From Alphaproteobacteria bacterium (GTDB taxonomy: Bacteria > Pseudomonadota > Alphaproteobacteria > UBA6615), in assembly GCA_013003285.1 (NCBI GenBank), contig JABDJY010000090.1, positions 1 through 12,209 on the forward strand: a stretch of DNA of 12,209 nucleotides, in the 5' to 3' direction. The translations under genes were made by a program, and so were the position numbers. Positions 1 to 6,876 of this stretch are shown here, piece by piece (position 1 is the first letter of the stretch; every line of letters starts with the position of its first letter). The notes beneath the pieces were generated by a model, which saw nothing but the letters and a program-made list of their open reading frames with translations, did not search any database and was not told where the DNA came from.

Positions 1-1730
1 ATATGGAGCCGCGCGGCGCCATCGGCGTCTATGACGAGCGCGAGGACCGCTTCACCCTGCACGCCGATGTGCAATATCCCCACCGGGTGCGCCAATTGCT
101 GGCCGAGAAAATTTTCTCGATCCCGGAACAGAATATTCGCGTGGTCGCACGCGATGTGGGTGGCGGCTTCGGCACCAAGGGCTGGCAATATGCCGAGCAC
201 CGTCTGGTTTTATGGGCGGCGCGCAAAGTGGGCCGGCCGGTCAAATGGGCGTGCGAACGCAGCGAGGCCATTCAGGCCGACGAGCACGGCCGCGACAATG
301 TCACCGAAGCCGAGCTGGCGTTCGACGGTAATGGCAAAGTCGTGGGACTGCGGGTCAATACGGTGGCCAATATCGGCGCCTATCTATCGGCGATCCGCAA
401 TCTGCTCGCGGCCTTCACCAATGTCGGCACGCTGATCGGCGTCTACGATATTCCGGCTGCTCATGTGACCGTACGCACCGTGCATTCGAACACCAATCCG
501 ACGGCGCCCTATCGCGGCGCCGGACGGCCGGAGGCGACCTTCGTGATCGAACGCATGTTCGACGAGGCCGCCCGCGAAATGGGTATCGACCCGGCCGAGT
601 TGCGGGCGCGCAACATGATTGCGCCGGACGCCATGCCGGTCAAAACCGCGCTGGGTCTGAACTATGACTGCGGCGAGTTTGCCCACAATCAGGCCGAAGT
701 CTTGAAGATGGCCAACTATGACGATTTCGCCCGCCGGCGCGAGGAAGCCGCGGCGCGCGGCAAGCTGCGGGGTATCGGCATCGCCAATCCGATCGAGCGG
801 GCGGCGTCGCCAGCGCCCGATTTCGCCGAAATCCGGTTCAGCACCGATGGCTCTGCGACCATCCTGATGGGGACCAAGAGCCAGGGGCAGGGGCACGAGA
901 CGGTCTATAAGCAGATCGTCGGCGAGCGGCTGGGCCTGGGGCCTGCCGAGATGCGGGTGATCGACGGCGATACAGACCGGGTCGCTTTCGGCATGGGAAC
1001 CATGGGATCGCGCTCGACGGTGATCGGCGGCTCGGCGCTTTATTATGCGGCCGACAAAGTCATCGACAAGGCGACGGAAGTCGCTGCCCATTTGCTCGAG
1101 GCCAGCGCCGCGGATATTGAATTCGCCGACGGAAAATTCACCGTCGCCGGCACCGACCGGGAGATGACCCTGAAAGAGGTGGCGAAGGCTTCATTTCTGC
1201 CGGCGAAGATACCGCCCGGCATGGAACCGGGTTTGTTCGAGTCCGCCACCTTCGTGCCCGACGATGACACCTATCCCAATGGAAGCCATATGTGCGAGGT
1301 CGAGATCGACCCCGACACCGGCACGATCGAGATCGTCGGCTATTGGGTGGTCGACGATGTGGGCACCATGATCAACCCGACCATTGTGAAGGGACAGATC
1401 CATGGCGGTATCGCCCAGGGGGTCGGACAAATTCTGATGGAGCAGGTCGCCTACGACAAGGATAGTGGGCAGTTGCTCAGCGGATCGTTCATGGACTATG
1501 CGATGCCGCGGGCCGATAATTTCAGCACCTTCGATGTGGCCAGCAACGATGTGCCGACCCAGCGCAATCCGCTCGGCGTGAAGGGCGCGGGTGAGGCGGG
1601 TACGGTCGGCGCCATGCCGTCGCTGATGAACGCGATCATGAACGCTCTGGCGCCTGTCGGCGTCACTGACCTTGAGATGCCAGCGACACCGGAACGGGTG
1701 TGGCAGGCCATCGCCGCGGCGAGAAGCTGA
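1..1730 (+). CDS. Molybdenum hydroxylase large subunit (xanthine dehydrogenase / CoxL family), 5' end outside window
   Basis: This is the molybdopterin-cytosine-dinucleotide-binding catalytic subunit of a xanthine dehydrogenase, aldehyde oxidase or CO-dehydrogenase-like enzyme. The family hydroxylates aldehydes, N-heterocycles or CO using water, and passes electrons to FAD and Fe-S partners. Visible motifs, numbered from the ATG at position 3, are DVGGGFG near residue 52, PYRGAGR at 169-175 (the form II CoxL-like pattern, not the AYxCSFR loop of true CO dehydrogenase), GQGHET near 297, and GVKGAGEAG at 525-533 with the probable catalytic Glu at 531. Full-length members run about 750-800 residues and have roughly 200 residues before the MEPRG segment, so the ATG at position 3 is internal and the gene is cut by the window edge. 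The medium FAD and small 2Fe-2S subunits are not visible and may lie upstream. Substrate is unknown; true CO oxidation is unlikely from the motif. Confidence 0.93.
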   Translation, partial: MEPRGAIGVYDEREDRFTLHADVQYPHRVRQLLAEKIFSIPEQNIRVVARDVGGGFGTKGWQYAEHRLVLWAARKVGRPVKWACERSEAIQADEHGRDNVTEAELAFDGNGKVVGLRVNTVANIGAYLSAIRNLLAAFTNVGTLIGVYDIPAAHVTVRTVHSNTNPTAPYRGAGRPEATFVIERMFDEAAREMGIDPAELRARNMIAPDAMPVKTALGLNYDCGEFAHNQAEVLKMANYDDFARRREEAAARGKLRGIGIANPIERAASPAPDFAEIRFSTDGSATILMGTKSQGQGHETVYKQIVGERLGLGPAEMRVIDGDTDRVAFGMGTMGSRSTVIGGSALYYAADKVIDKATEVAAHLLEASAADIEFADGKFTVAGTDREMTLKEVAKASFLPAKIPPGMEPGLFESATFVPDDDTYPNGSHMCEVEIDPDTGTIEIVGYWVVDDVGTMINPTIVKGQIHGGIAQGVGQILMEQVAYDKDSGQLLSGSFMDYAMPRADNFSTFDVASNDVPTQRNPLGVKGAGEAGTVGAMPSLMNAIMNALAPVGVTDLEMPATPERVWQAIAAARS

Positions 1731-1743
1731 CAAGACGGACCCT

Positions 1744-2112
1744 ATGAGCCAAGCGATCCCCACGGCAGCGGCACAGCGCAAGGTCAAGCGCAAGTCGATC
1801 TTTGGGTATGCTTATTTAGTGACGCCGGGCTTGGCGTTGATGGGGTTGGCGTTGTTCGATGCGATCACCGAAGACCAGTGGTATATGTTTGCGGGAATCT
1901 CCGCGCTGCTGGTCGTCTTCCTGTTCTACTTGCCGCTAATGAGCCATTTCCGCTGCGCCAATTGCAAGCGGTTCTTCCGCTACGAAACGCTCGGCCTCGA
2001 TTCAGGCGATACGGTCTATCGGTGCGTTGCATGCGAACATACGCGGCAGGTCCGCGAATGGTGCGGTATGACCGACATCGTAAAATCAGGACGCTGTTTA
2101 ATCCGCAAATGA
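1744..2112 (+). CDS. Small two-TM membrane protein with zinc-ribbon-like CxxC pairs
   Basis: A 122-residue protein of unknown function. I chose the ATG at 1744 (MSQAIPT), 13 bases after the molybdenum hydroxylase stop. An in-frame ATG at 1672 would overlap that gene and add 24 Arg-rich residues encoded by its 3' end. A basic N-terminus (RKVKRK) precedes two hydrophobic segments at about residues 21-40 and 46-66. They are followed by CANC at 71-74 and CVAC at 94-97, whose spacing suggests a metal-binding ribbon on a soluble tail. The ribosome binding site is weak, so translation may be coupled to the upstream gene. It could be a membrane-anchored zinc-ribbon protein, but I recognise no named family. 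The short tail after the second CxxC and the convergent gene 49 bases downstream leave open whether the 3' end is original. Confidence 0.6.
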   Translation: MSQAIPTAAAQRKVKRKSIFGYAYLVTPGLALMGLALFDAITEDQWYMFAGISALLVVFLFYLPLMSHFRCANCKRFFRYETLGLDSGDTVYRCVACEHTRQVREWCGMTDIVKSGRCLIRK

Positions 2113-2161
2113 GCGCGATCTGTATCTCGACTGGACGGGTGCGGCAGCGAGACGGCCTGGA

Positions 2162-2938
2162 CTATGTCCGGAGTGCCAACACCGCCACATATACTTCACC
2201 CCCGAATGCTGGCTCGAGGTTCGATTCCCGTTGGATCAATTGGGCAAATTCCCTAATCCTGGGTCGATTGTTTAATTTAGAAAAGGGGTCACCGAACGAG
2301 CCCTCGTAGAGATAGTCGAGCTCAATCTCTTCGGCCATCTTTCTAATTTGCCAGCGGCTCAAGGGCGTAATGTGTCCGGATTCGACGTAGTCTTTGTCGG
2401 CGAACCACATATGATTGCCCGACCGGCAAAAAAGCGCCTTCGAAACCGGATTGTCGGTATTCGGTGTAGTGAGAAGGATTTTCCCTCCATCGGGTTTGCA
2501 AAGTTTCGCTGCCTCGCGCAAAAAATGCCTCGGGTTCTCGACATGCTCAATGATTTCGATGGCCGTAACCAGGTCGGTGTGAAGCGCCAGAACTTGTGAA
2601 TAATCGCCGTTCAGGTCGGTGCGAATAAAATTTACAGAATCGTGGAGTTGGAAGTTTTCCGCGACATAGTCGACAGCGGTGGGCTCGAAACCCATGTCGC
2701 GCAACCTGGAGACCATGGCTCCGGTTCCCGCACCGAGATCGACTGCGGTACCACGGCGGTTGCTATATCGGCCGATGATGTCGCCAACGTGATTGTGCAG
2801 ACCGGGTGTCGTGTGAATGCGTAATCCGTTGTAAATATTGCTTCGTCCACCCACGCCTTCCGCTGGAGGTTGTTGGTACTGGCCAACAAGAATGGTGGGC
2901 TTTCCGTCGTCGCTTTTGTCATTGCCTTTATCAACCAT
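2162..2938 (-). CDS. Class I SAM-dependent methyltransferase
   Basis: A 258-residue protein with a Rossmann-type methyltransferase core (Methyltransf_11/23-like). Motif I, VDLGAGTGAM, lies at residues 66-75. An acidic residue ending strand beta-2 (AVDY, D90) would bind the SAM ribose. The IEIIEHVENP segment at 127-136 and LLTTPN at 155-160 resemble UbiG/UbiE-type and cell-surface-glycan methyltransferases. The start is the ATG at 2938, because AGGTGG lies just upstream; a longer in-frame reading to 3052 would run into the preceding gene. It begins only 8 bases after the enolase-superfamily gene, so the two are probably co-transcribed. The gene contains more AT-rich stretches than its neighbours, which could reflect separate origin. 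The methyl acceptor cannot be deduced. Confidence 0.85.
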   Translation of the reverse strand: MVDKGNDKSDDGKPTILVGQYQQPPAEGVGGRSNIYNGLRIHTTPGLHNHVGDIIGRYSNRRGTAVDLGAGTGAMVSRLRDMGFEPTAVDYVAENFQLHDSVNFIRTDLNGDYSQVLALHTDLVTAIEIIEHVENPRHFLREAAKLCKPDGGKILLTTPNTDNPVSKALFCRSGNHMWFADKDYVESGHITPLSRWQIRKMAEEIELDYLYEGSFGDPFSKLNNRPRIREFAQLIQRESNLEPAFGGEVYVAVLALRT

Positions 2939-2946
2939 CGCACCAC

Positions 2947-3513
2947 CTATTCGGTATATCCTTTGACTGCCTCGGCGCTGAATTCCATGCCGTGACCAGG
3001 CCGGTCGGGCGGCGCCATCATACCGTCGACGATTTGCGGCGGATCGACCCATAGATCGTCGGGGCTGCCGGCTAGAAACTCCACCAAGGCCGCATTGGGA
3101 ATCGCCACGAGAACGTGGATCGACAGTTCCGGGACCAGATGGGGCGCGATCTGCACGTCATAGGCGGCGGCGAGATGGGCGATTTTCATCATCTCGCTAA
3201 AGCCGCCGCAGCGATGGATGTCAGGGTTGAGAAACTGCGCCGCCTTATTGTCGATAAGGTCGCGGAAGCCGTAGCGGGTGTACTCGTTCTCACCGGTCGC
3301 CACCGGAGTGGTGATGGCGCGAGCCACCTCGGCGCATTGGGTGATATTGTCGGCCAGCACCGGCTCCTCGTACCAATAGAGCGCGCAATCCTCCAGTTGA
3401 TTGGCGACGCGGATATTGGTCGCCACGTCCCAGCGCTGATTGGCGTCCACCAGAATTTCCATATCGTCGCCCAGCGCCTTGCGCACTTCGCGCACCCGGG
3501 TGACGATCTCCAT
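2947..3513 (-). CDS. C-terminal part of the interrupted enolase-superfamily gene
   Basis: The 188-residue fragment after the TAA starts at the first in-frame ATG (3513, MEIVTRVREV), two codons past the stop. It holds VDANQRW (metal-ligand D23), YEEP (E49), GENEYTR (E75), NPD (D98), APH (H125) and E145, the rest of a mandelate-racemase-type active site. A GGGCGG sequence 9 bases before the ATG could support reinitiation, but that is weak. Without the capping domain and first strands it is unlikely to fold as an enzyme by itself. Confidence 0.65.
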   Translation of the reverse strand: MEIVTRVREVRKALGDDMEILVDANQRWDVATNIRVANQLEDCALYWYEEPVLADNITQCAEVARAITTPVATGENEYTRYGFRDLIDNKAAQFLNPDIHRCGGFSEMMKIAHLAAAYDVQIAPHLVPELSIHVLVAIPNAALVEFLAGSPDDLWVDPPQIVDGMMAPPDRPGHGMEFSAEAVKGYTE

Positions 3514-3519
3514 CAGGTT

Positions 3520-4023
3520 TTACCGCCCGAGCTTGAATTTATAATGGCGGCAACCTTGGTCGCGGAAGCCTTCGGCCTCGGTGATGATTTGATCGATCGT
3601 ATAGGGCAGAAACCCGCCGCTGCCATAGACCGGCACCTTGTCAGCGTGCGCGCCCAGCAGACGCCACACCGGCTGGTCCATCGACTTGGCCAGAATGTCC
3701 CACAGGCCGATATCGATGACGCTGATGGCATAGACCGGCACGCCCTTTTTGCGAATGCCCCGGTCGTTTTCGTACATCTTCTGCCACAGCCGCCCCACAT
3801 CGCGCGGATCCTCGCCGATCATCAGCGGGATCAGGCTTTCTTCCAGATAGGCGCGCACCGAATTCGCGCCGAAGCCGCCGACCATCATGGTGTAGCCGAG
3901 CCCCTCGATGCCGTCGTCGGTCTCGATCCGCGCCACGATATAGGTGTTCGACGCGTAGTATTCTGATACCGGTGGGCCGTTCGGCACGTTCATGGTGGAG
4001 GCGGTGATCTTGGTGATTTTCAT
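3520..4023 (-). CDS. N-terminal part of the interrupted enolase-superfamily gene
   Basis: The 167-residue open fragment before the TAA covers the capping domain (MKITKITAST start) and the first barrel strands, ending at YKFKLGR with the K162/K164 pair. Alone it lacks the metal-binding Asp/Glu/Glu set and should be inactive. It keeps the ribosome binding site of the gene, so it would be translated as a truncated product if the stop is real. Confidence 0.7.
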   Translation of the reverse strand: MKITKITASTMNVPNGPPVSEYYASNTYIVARIETDDGIEGLGYTMMVGGFGANSVRAYLEESLIPLMIGEDPRDVGRLWQKMYENDRGIRKKGVPVYAISVIDIGLWDILAKSMDQPVWRLLGAHADKVPVYGSGGFLPYTIDQIITEAEGFRDQGCRHYKFKLGR

Positions 4024-4054
4024 GAGCTGTAACTCCAGTGTCGAACCCGATACG

Positions 4055-4900
4055 TCATCGCGCGAACCGCAATAGAATGGCGCCCGAGAGGGTGATGACC
4101 GTTGAGGCGACTTTCGCCAAATCGAGCCTCTCTTTGAGAAAAAATACGCCGATTAACAAGGCGAAGATAATGCTGGTCTCGCGCAGCGCTGTCACCAGGG
4201 CAATCGGCGCCTGGGTGAATGCCCAGATCACCAAAGCGTAGGCGATGAAGGAGGCGCCGCCGCCGACGACCAACGCCGGAACCGCATCGATATGAATGCG
4301 CCGGATAAGTCCCGGTTTTGCTATCGCCATAATGATGGAGAAGACGAACGCATTGATGAGAGAGAGCCAGGCATAGAAGCCCAATGCTGTGCCGGCCTGC
4401 CGCGCGCCCAACCCGTCGACCAGGGAATAGCCGGCGATAAAACACCCGGTGGCGAAGGCCAGCATCGCCGCCCGGGAATTTCGCAGCCCGTCTTTCTGGC
4501 GCACCAGGCTCAGGCTCATTACGCCGACTGCGATCATGAGGATCGCCAGTACCTCCACCGAGGAGAGCGCAACGCCGAGGAATACCACCGAAACGCCGGC
4601 GACCAACAAGGGCGAAGTACCTCTGGCGATGGGATAGACCTGGGTTAAATCGCCGAACCGGTACGAGGTTAGCAGGAATAGTTGATAGCCAATGTGCAGT
4701 GCCGCGCCGGCGAATAGATAGGGCCAGCTTGCTGGATCGGGGAGCGGCGCGATGAAGGCCGCAACCAGGGCGATGGGGGCATGGCCGAGAACGATCGCGG
4801 TCATGCCCAAATGCTTGTCATGGCCGCTCTTCATGACGGCGTTCCACACGGCATGCAAAACCGCGGCGCCGATGACGGCAAAAAATACCGTGAGTTCCAA
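4055..4900 (-). CDS. EamA/DMT-family permease
   Basis: A 281-residue, highly hydrophobic protein with about ten predicted membrane segments arranged as two repeats, as in the drug/metabolite transporter (DMT) superfamily. The first repeat carries YRFGDLTQVYPIARGTSPLL (about 80-99). The second carries TALRETSIIFALLIGVFFLKER, the typical end-of-repeat helix followed by a short basic loop. The start is TTG at 4900 (TTG GAA CTC), supported by GGGGAG 8 bases upstream; no ATG or GTG lies in a suitable place. It is the first gene of the apparent - strand operon with the enolase-superfamily and methyltransferase genes, so it may move the substrate or product of that pathway. The cargo is unknown. Confidence 0.88.
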   Translation of the reverse strand: MELTVFFAVIGAAVLHAVWNAVMKSGHDKHLGMTAIVLGHAPIALVAAFIAPLPDPASWPYLFAGAALHIGYQLFLLTSYRFGDLTQVYPIARGTSPLLVAGVSVVFLGVALSSVEVLAILMIAVGVMSLSLVRQKDGLRNSRAAMLAFATGCFIAGYSLVDGLGARQAGTALGFYAWLSLINAFVFSIIMAIAKPGLIRRIHIDAVPALVVGGGASFIAYALVIWAFTQAPIALVTALRETSIIFALLIGVFFLKERLDLAKVASTVITLSGAILLRFAR

Positions 4901-5026
4901 AATCGATACTCCCCAGCGGAATCTAGCACCGCACGGGGCGGGAAAGACAGCGCGGAGGCCGACTGAAATTTTCTGGAATTATCTGATGGTGATTGGCGCC
5001 TGCCCGTAAGGCTGCGCTAAAACCGG
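4901..5026 (-). promoter_or_regulatory. Intergenic region before the EamA-enolase-methyltransferase operon
   Basis: A 126-base gap between the cheZ stop and the EamA start, both on the - strand. It contains GATAAT (- strand, 4983-4978), a possible -10 element, but no convincing -35 at the usual distance. A partial GCGC-flanked hairpin just after cheZ is too imperfect to call a terminator. Confidence 0.25.
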
Positions 5027-5539
5027 CTAGTCGAAGAGGCTGTCGATATCGTCTTGCGAAAGGCCCTCGCCGTCGAGTTGCGGGCCGTTCAACAGAGCAT
5101 CTTCTTCGGAGATTTCTTCACCGGCGACTTCGACCTCGGCCGTTTCCTGTTCGCCGAGTAGGTGCTTCAGGGTCTCGACCCGTTCTTCGACGAAGGTAAT
5201 CGATTTGGCCACCCGGCCGACACGTTGACCTGTAATATCCTGAAACGAGCAGGCCTCGAAGACGTCGCTGGCATTCTCGTTGAGCTTATCCAGCAGGCCG
5301 ATGAGTTCCGGGTCTTCGATTTTTTCGCGGAGCTGTGCAACGACTGCACCGTTGCTCTCCATCGCTTCCATGATGGTCTCAGTCGCCGATTCAGTCGCCT
5401 TGACCACCGCGTGCATCTGATCGCCCATGCTCTCGAAATCGTCGGTCTGCTCGGCCGGTCGGTCGATCGCCGCGACTTCCTGGCGGGCCCGCGTAATATA
5501 TCGCGAGAGACCGTCGAGTTCCTGTTTCAAGCGCAGCAT
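5027..5539 (-). CDS. cheZ: CheZ-like chemotaxis phosphatase (dephosphorylates CheY-P)
   Basis: A 170-residue, Glu-rich, mostly helical protein. CheZ forms a dimeric four-helix bundle and speeds CheY-P dephosphorylation at the flagellar or chemoreceptor complex. The signature CSFQDITGQRVGRV lies at 97-110. D101 and Q105 match the D143/Q147 pair of E. coli CheZ, Gln being the catalytic residue. A linker rich in Glu (127-147) leads to the C-terminal LSQDDIDSLFD (160-170), which corresponds to the CheY-binding tail. The ATG at 5539 is chosen because GGAG sits 8 bases upstream; the in-frame ATG at 5635 would add 32 residues that do not look like CheZ. E. coli CheZ is 214 residues, so this is a short form. 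No other chemotaxis or flagellar gene is nearby, so it is an orphan in this window. Confidence 0.88.
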   Translation of the reverse strand: MLRLKQELDGLSRYITRARQEVAAIDRPAEQTDDFESMGDQMHAVVKATESATETIMEAMESNGAVVAQLREKIEDPELIGLLDKLNENASDVFEACSFQDITGQRVGRVAKSITFVEERVETLKHLLGEQETAEVEVAGEEISEEDALLNGPQLDGEGLSQDDIDSLFD

Positions 5540-5665
5540 CGGTTTCTCCGTTTGGTCAGCTTGTCTCCAACTCCGCCTGCCGGCATCTGTGCGCGGTAGC
5601 GAAACTGGAGATAGAAGATGGAACAACTTTATCAACGGAACTTTAAAATCAGTAAAAACTGATCG

Positions 5666-5679
5666 TTAACGCCGGTTAA
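5666..5679. promoter_or_regulatory. Inverted repeat TTAAC-N4-GTTAA, possible regulator site
   Basis: A perfect 5-bp dyad about 127 bases upstream of cheZ. It can also be read as TTAA-N6-TTAA, one base shorter than the alphaproteobacterial CtrA box TTAA-N7-TTAA. CtrA controls motility genes in several alphaproteobacteria, so the position is suggestive, but the spacing does not fit the consensus. Confidence 0.25.
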
Positions 5680-5714
5680 TACTCTTATGATCGGGCTACT
5701 GAGGTTAGGTTTAC

Positions 5715-5756
5715 TGCGGCGCTAAGGCCGGATAGCAAAGCTTTAGGGACGCCGCA
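5715..5756 (+). other. Potential leader stem-loop upstream of the FAH-family gene
   Basis: TGCGGCG (5715-5721) pairs with CGCCGCA (5750-5756). Just inside, CTAA (5722-5725) pairs with TTAG (5743-5746), leaving a GGA bulge. If transcription starts upstream, this 11-bp interrupted stem lies in the 5' leader about 60 bases before the ATG at 5816. It matches no riboswitch I know. Confidence 0.3.
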
Positions 5757-5815
5757 AGCCTGCGCGCCTAAAGAATGCAGGACGGCAAAGATATGTTGGG
5801 GAAGGAGAGTTTCAG

Positions 5816-6805
5816 ATGAAATTTGTGCGCTTTAATGGGGGAACCACCGGGCTGTTGGTCGGCGATTCTGTCGTCGACATCGGCGCGGCACGCGCCAGCT
5901 TGGGATCGCCTGGTACTGAAACGCTTGGGCGTCTGCTGCCCGGCGATGGCAGCGGAAGCTGGAACGAGATGATCGCCCATTGGGACGAGGCGCGCGAACC
6001 GCTAAGCGATTTGGCCAATAGGGCGGCCGATGGCGGGGTCGACGGCATGGTGCCGTTATCGTCGGTTCGCCTTGTGGCGCCGCTGCCCGACCGGCGCAAC
6101 CGGATCATCGCCCTGGGCGCCAATGTGGCGGCCCATGCGGTCAACGCGTTCAAGGCCATCACCGGCGAGGAATTCACCGAAGACCATTTTCTGAAGGATC
6201 AGCGCGACGGTCTGCCGCCCTGGGGTTTCCTGATCATGCCCGAGACGGTGGTCGGACCCGACGCCGACGTCGCGCCCGAAGCCGGCGTGCAAAAGTTCGA
6301 TTACGAGGTCGAGGTGGGAGTCATTCTGGCGTCCGGCGGCCGCCGAATCACATCTGATGATTTCAATGTCTGGGGCTTTACGGTTTGGAACGATCTGTCG
6401 ATCCGCGATCCCCGTCTGGGTATCGGCCCGCCCATTCATCGCGGCGCCTTCAACTGGGCGCTGGAGAAGAACTTCGATACCGGTAATGCTTGTGGTCCCT
6501 GCGTCGTCGTCGACGAAGGCTATGACGTCAACAATCTGCGCTGTGTTATGCGCGTTAATGACGAAGTGCGCCAGGACTGGTCGACATCCGACATGATCTA
6601 TGGCTTCGCCGAATCCGCGGCGTATCTGTCGCGCTATGTGGAACTGGCGCCGGGCGACATTATTTGTTCCGGCACCGGCCCGGGGACCGCAGTGGAAAGC
6701 GGCGCCGACGGCAACCGCTGGCTACAGCCCGGCGACCGGCTGGAGGCGGAAGTCGAGGGCGTGGGTATTCTCGTCAATAATGTCGTCGAGTGGCAGAACC
6801 CCTAG
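5816..6805 (+). CDS. Fumarylacetoacetate hydrolase (FAH) family protein
   Basis: A 329-residue enzyme of the FAH family. These metal-dependent hydrolases, decarboxylases or hydratases act on 2-oxo or beta-diketo acids from aromatic or sugar-acid breakdown. A small N-terminal domain (about 1-85) precedes the FAH fold. The expected ligands are present: DYEVEVGV (E164 and E166) and VWNDLSIRD (D193). GANVAAH (H107) lies where the family has its active-site His, and GDIICSGTGPGTAV (280-293) is the usual C-terminal loop. The ATG at 5816 has GGAGAG a few bases upstream. It sits 71 bases before the TIM-barrel gene on the same strand, so the two probably form an operon. The insertion around 117-140 (EEFTEDHFLKDQRDGLPPWGF) makes it longer than the ~280-residue members. 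Exact substrate is unknown. Confidence 0.9.
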   Translation: MKFVRFNGGTTGLLVGDSVVDIGAARASLGSPGTETLGRLLPGDGSGSWNEMIAHWDEAREPLSDLANRAADGGVDGMVPLSSVRLVAPLPDRRNRIIALGANVAAHAVNAFKAITGEEFTEDHFLKDQRDGLPPWGFLIMPETVVGPDADVAPEAGVQKFDYEVEVGVILASGGRRITSDDFNVWGFTVWNDLSIRDPRLGIGPPIHRGAFNWALEKNFDTGNACGPCVVVDEGYDVNNLRCVMRVNDEVRQDWSTSDMIYGFAESAAYLSRYVELAPGDIICSGTGPGTAVESGADGNRWLQPGDRLEAEVEGVGILVNNVVEWQNP

Positions 6806-6876
6806 CCGAGAGGGTGCCATAGACGTCGAGGCCGGTCGCGCCCATCATCGGGTGTCACTTGAGAGGGGAGTAGGGA

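Larger units (their letters stand above)
2947..4023 (-). pseudogene. Mandelate racemase / muconate lactonizing enzyme (enolase superfamily), interrupted by one in-frame TAA
   Basis: Read through, this is a 358-codon enolase-superfamily protein of normal length: an N-terminal capping domain (about 1-125) and a (beta/alpha)8 barrel. Such enzymes abstract the proton alpha to a carboxylate and dehydrate, epimerise or racemise acids, often sugar acids. Codon 168 is TAA (3520-3522), immediately after the KFK catalytic-lysine strand, and the frame is identical on both sides. Counting the stop as one residue gives K162/K164, D193, E219, E245, D268, H295 and E315. This is a constant offset of -2 from the catalytic residues of Pseudomonas putida mandelate racemase as I remember them (164/166, 195, 221, 247, 270, 297, 317). 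The ATG at 4023 has GGAG upstream and follows the EamA stop by 31 bases. A recent nonsense mutation, a sequencing error, recoding or a split enzyme could explain it; I favour the first two. Confidence 0.85.
5540..5815. promoter_or_regulatory. Divergent promoter region between cheZ and the FAH-family gene
   Basis: A 276-base AT-richer gap that must hold promoters for cheZ (-) and the FAH gene (+). It contains a dyad, TTAAC-GCCG-GTTAA, at 5666-5679. It also has a potential stem-loop at 5715-5756, and AAGGAGAG (5802-5809) as the FAH ribosome binding site. I see no convincing small gene. Confidence 0.5.

Noticed and set aside
384..1091. 235-codon open frame on the - strand
   Set aside because: It is antisense to the molybdenum hydroxylase gene, full of His/Arg/Asp and without a recognisable motif.
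1..1730. True CO dehydrogenase (form I CoxL)
   Set aside because: The active-site loop is PYRGAGR and not AYxCSFR, so a form II-like or general aldehyde/heterocycle hydroxylase is more likely.
3520..3522. Selenocysteine or pyrrolysine recoding at the enolase stop
   Set aside because: Those use UGA and UAG; this is UAA. No nearby structure suggests recoding.
3115..3966. 283-codon open frame on the + strand
   Set aside because: It lies antisense to the enolase-superfamily gene, is rich in His, Arg and Asp as expected of a GC-rich shadow frame, and shows no recognisable domain or start signal. The opposite strand has catalytic motifs at the right spacing.
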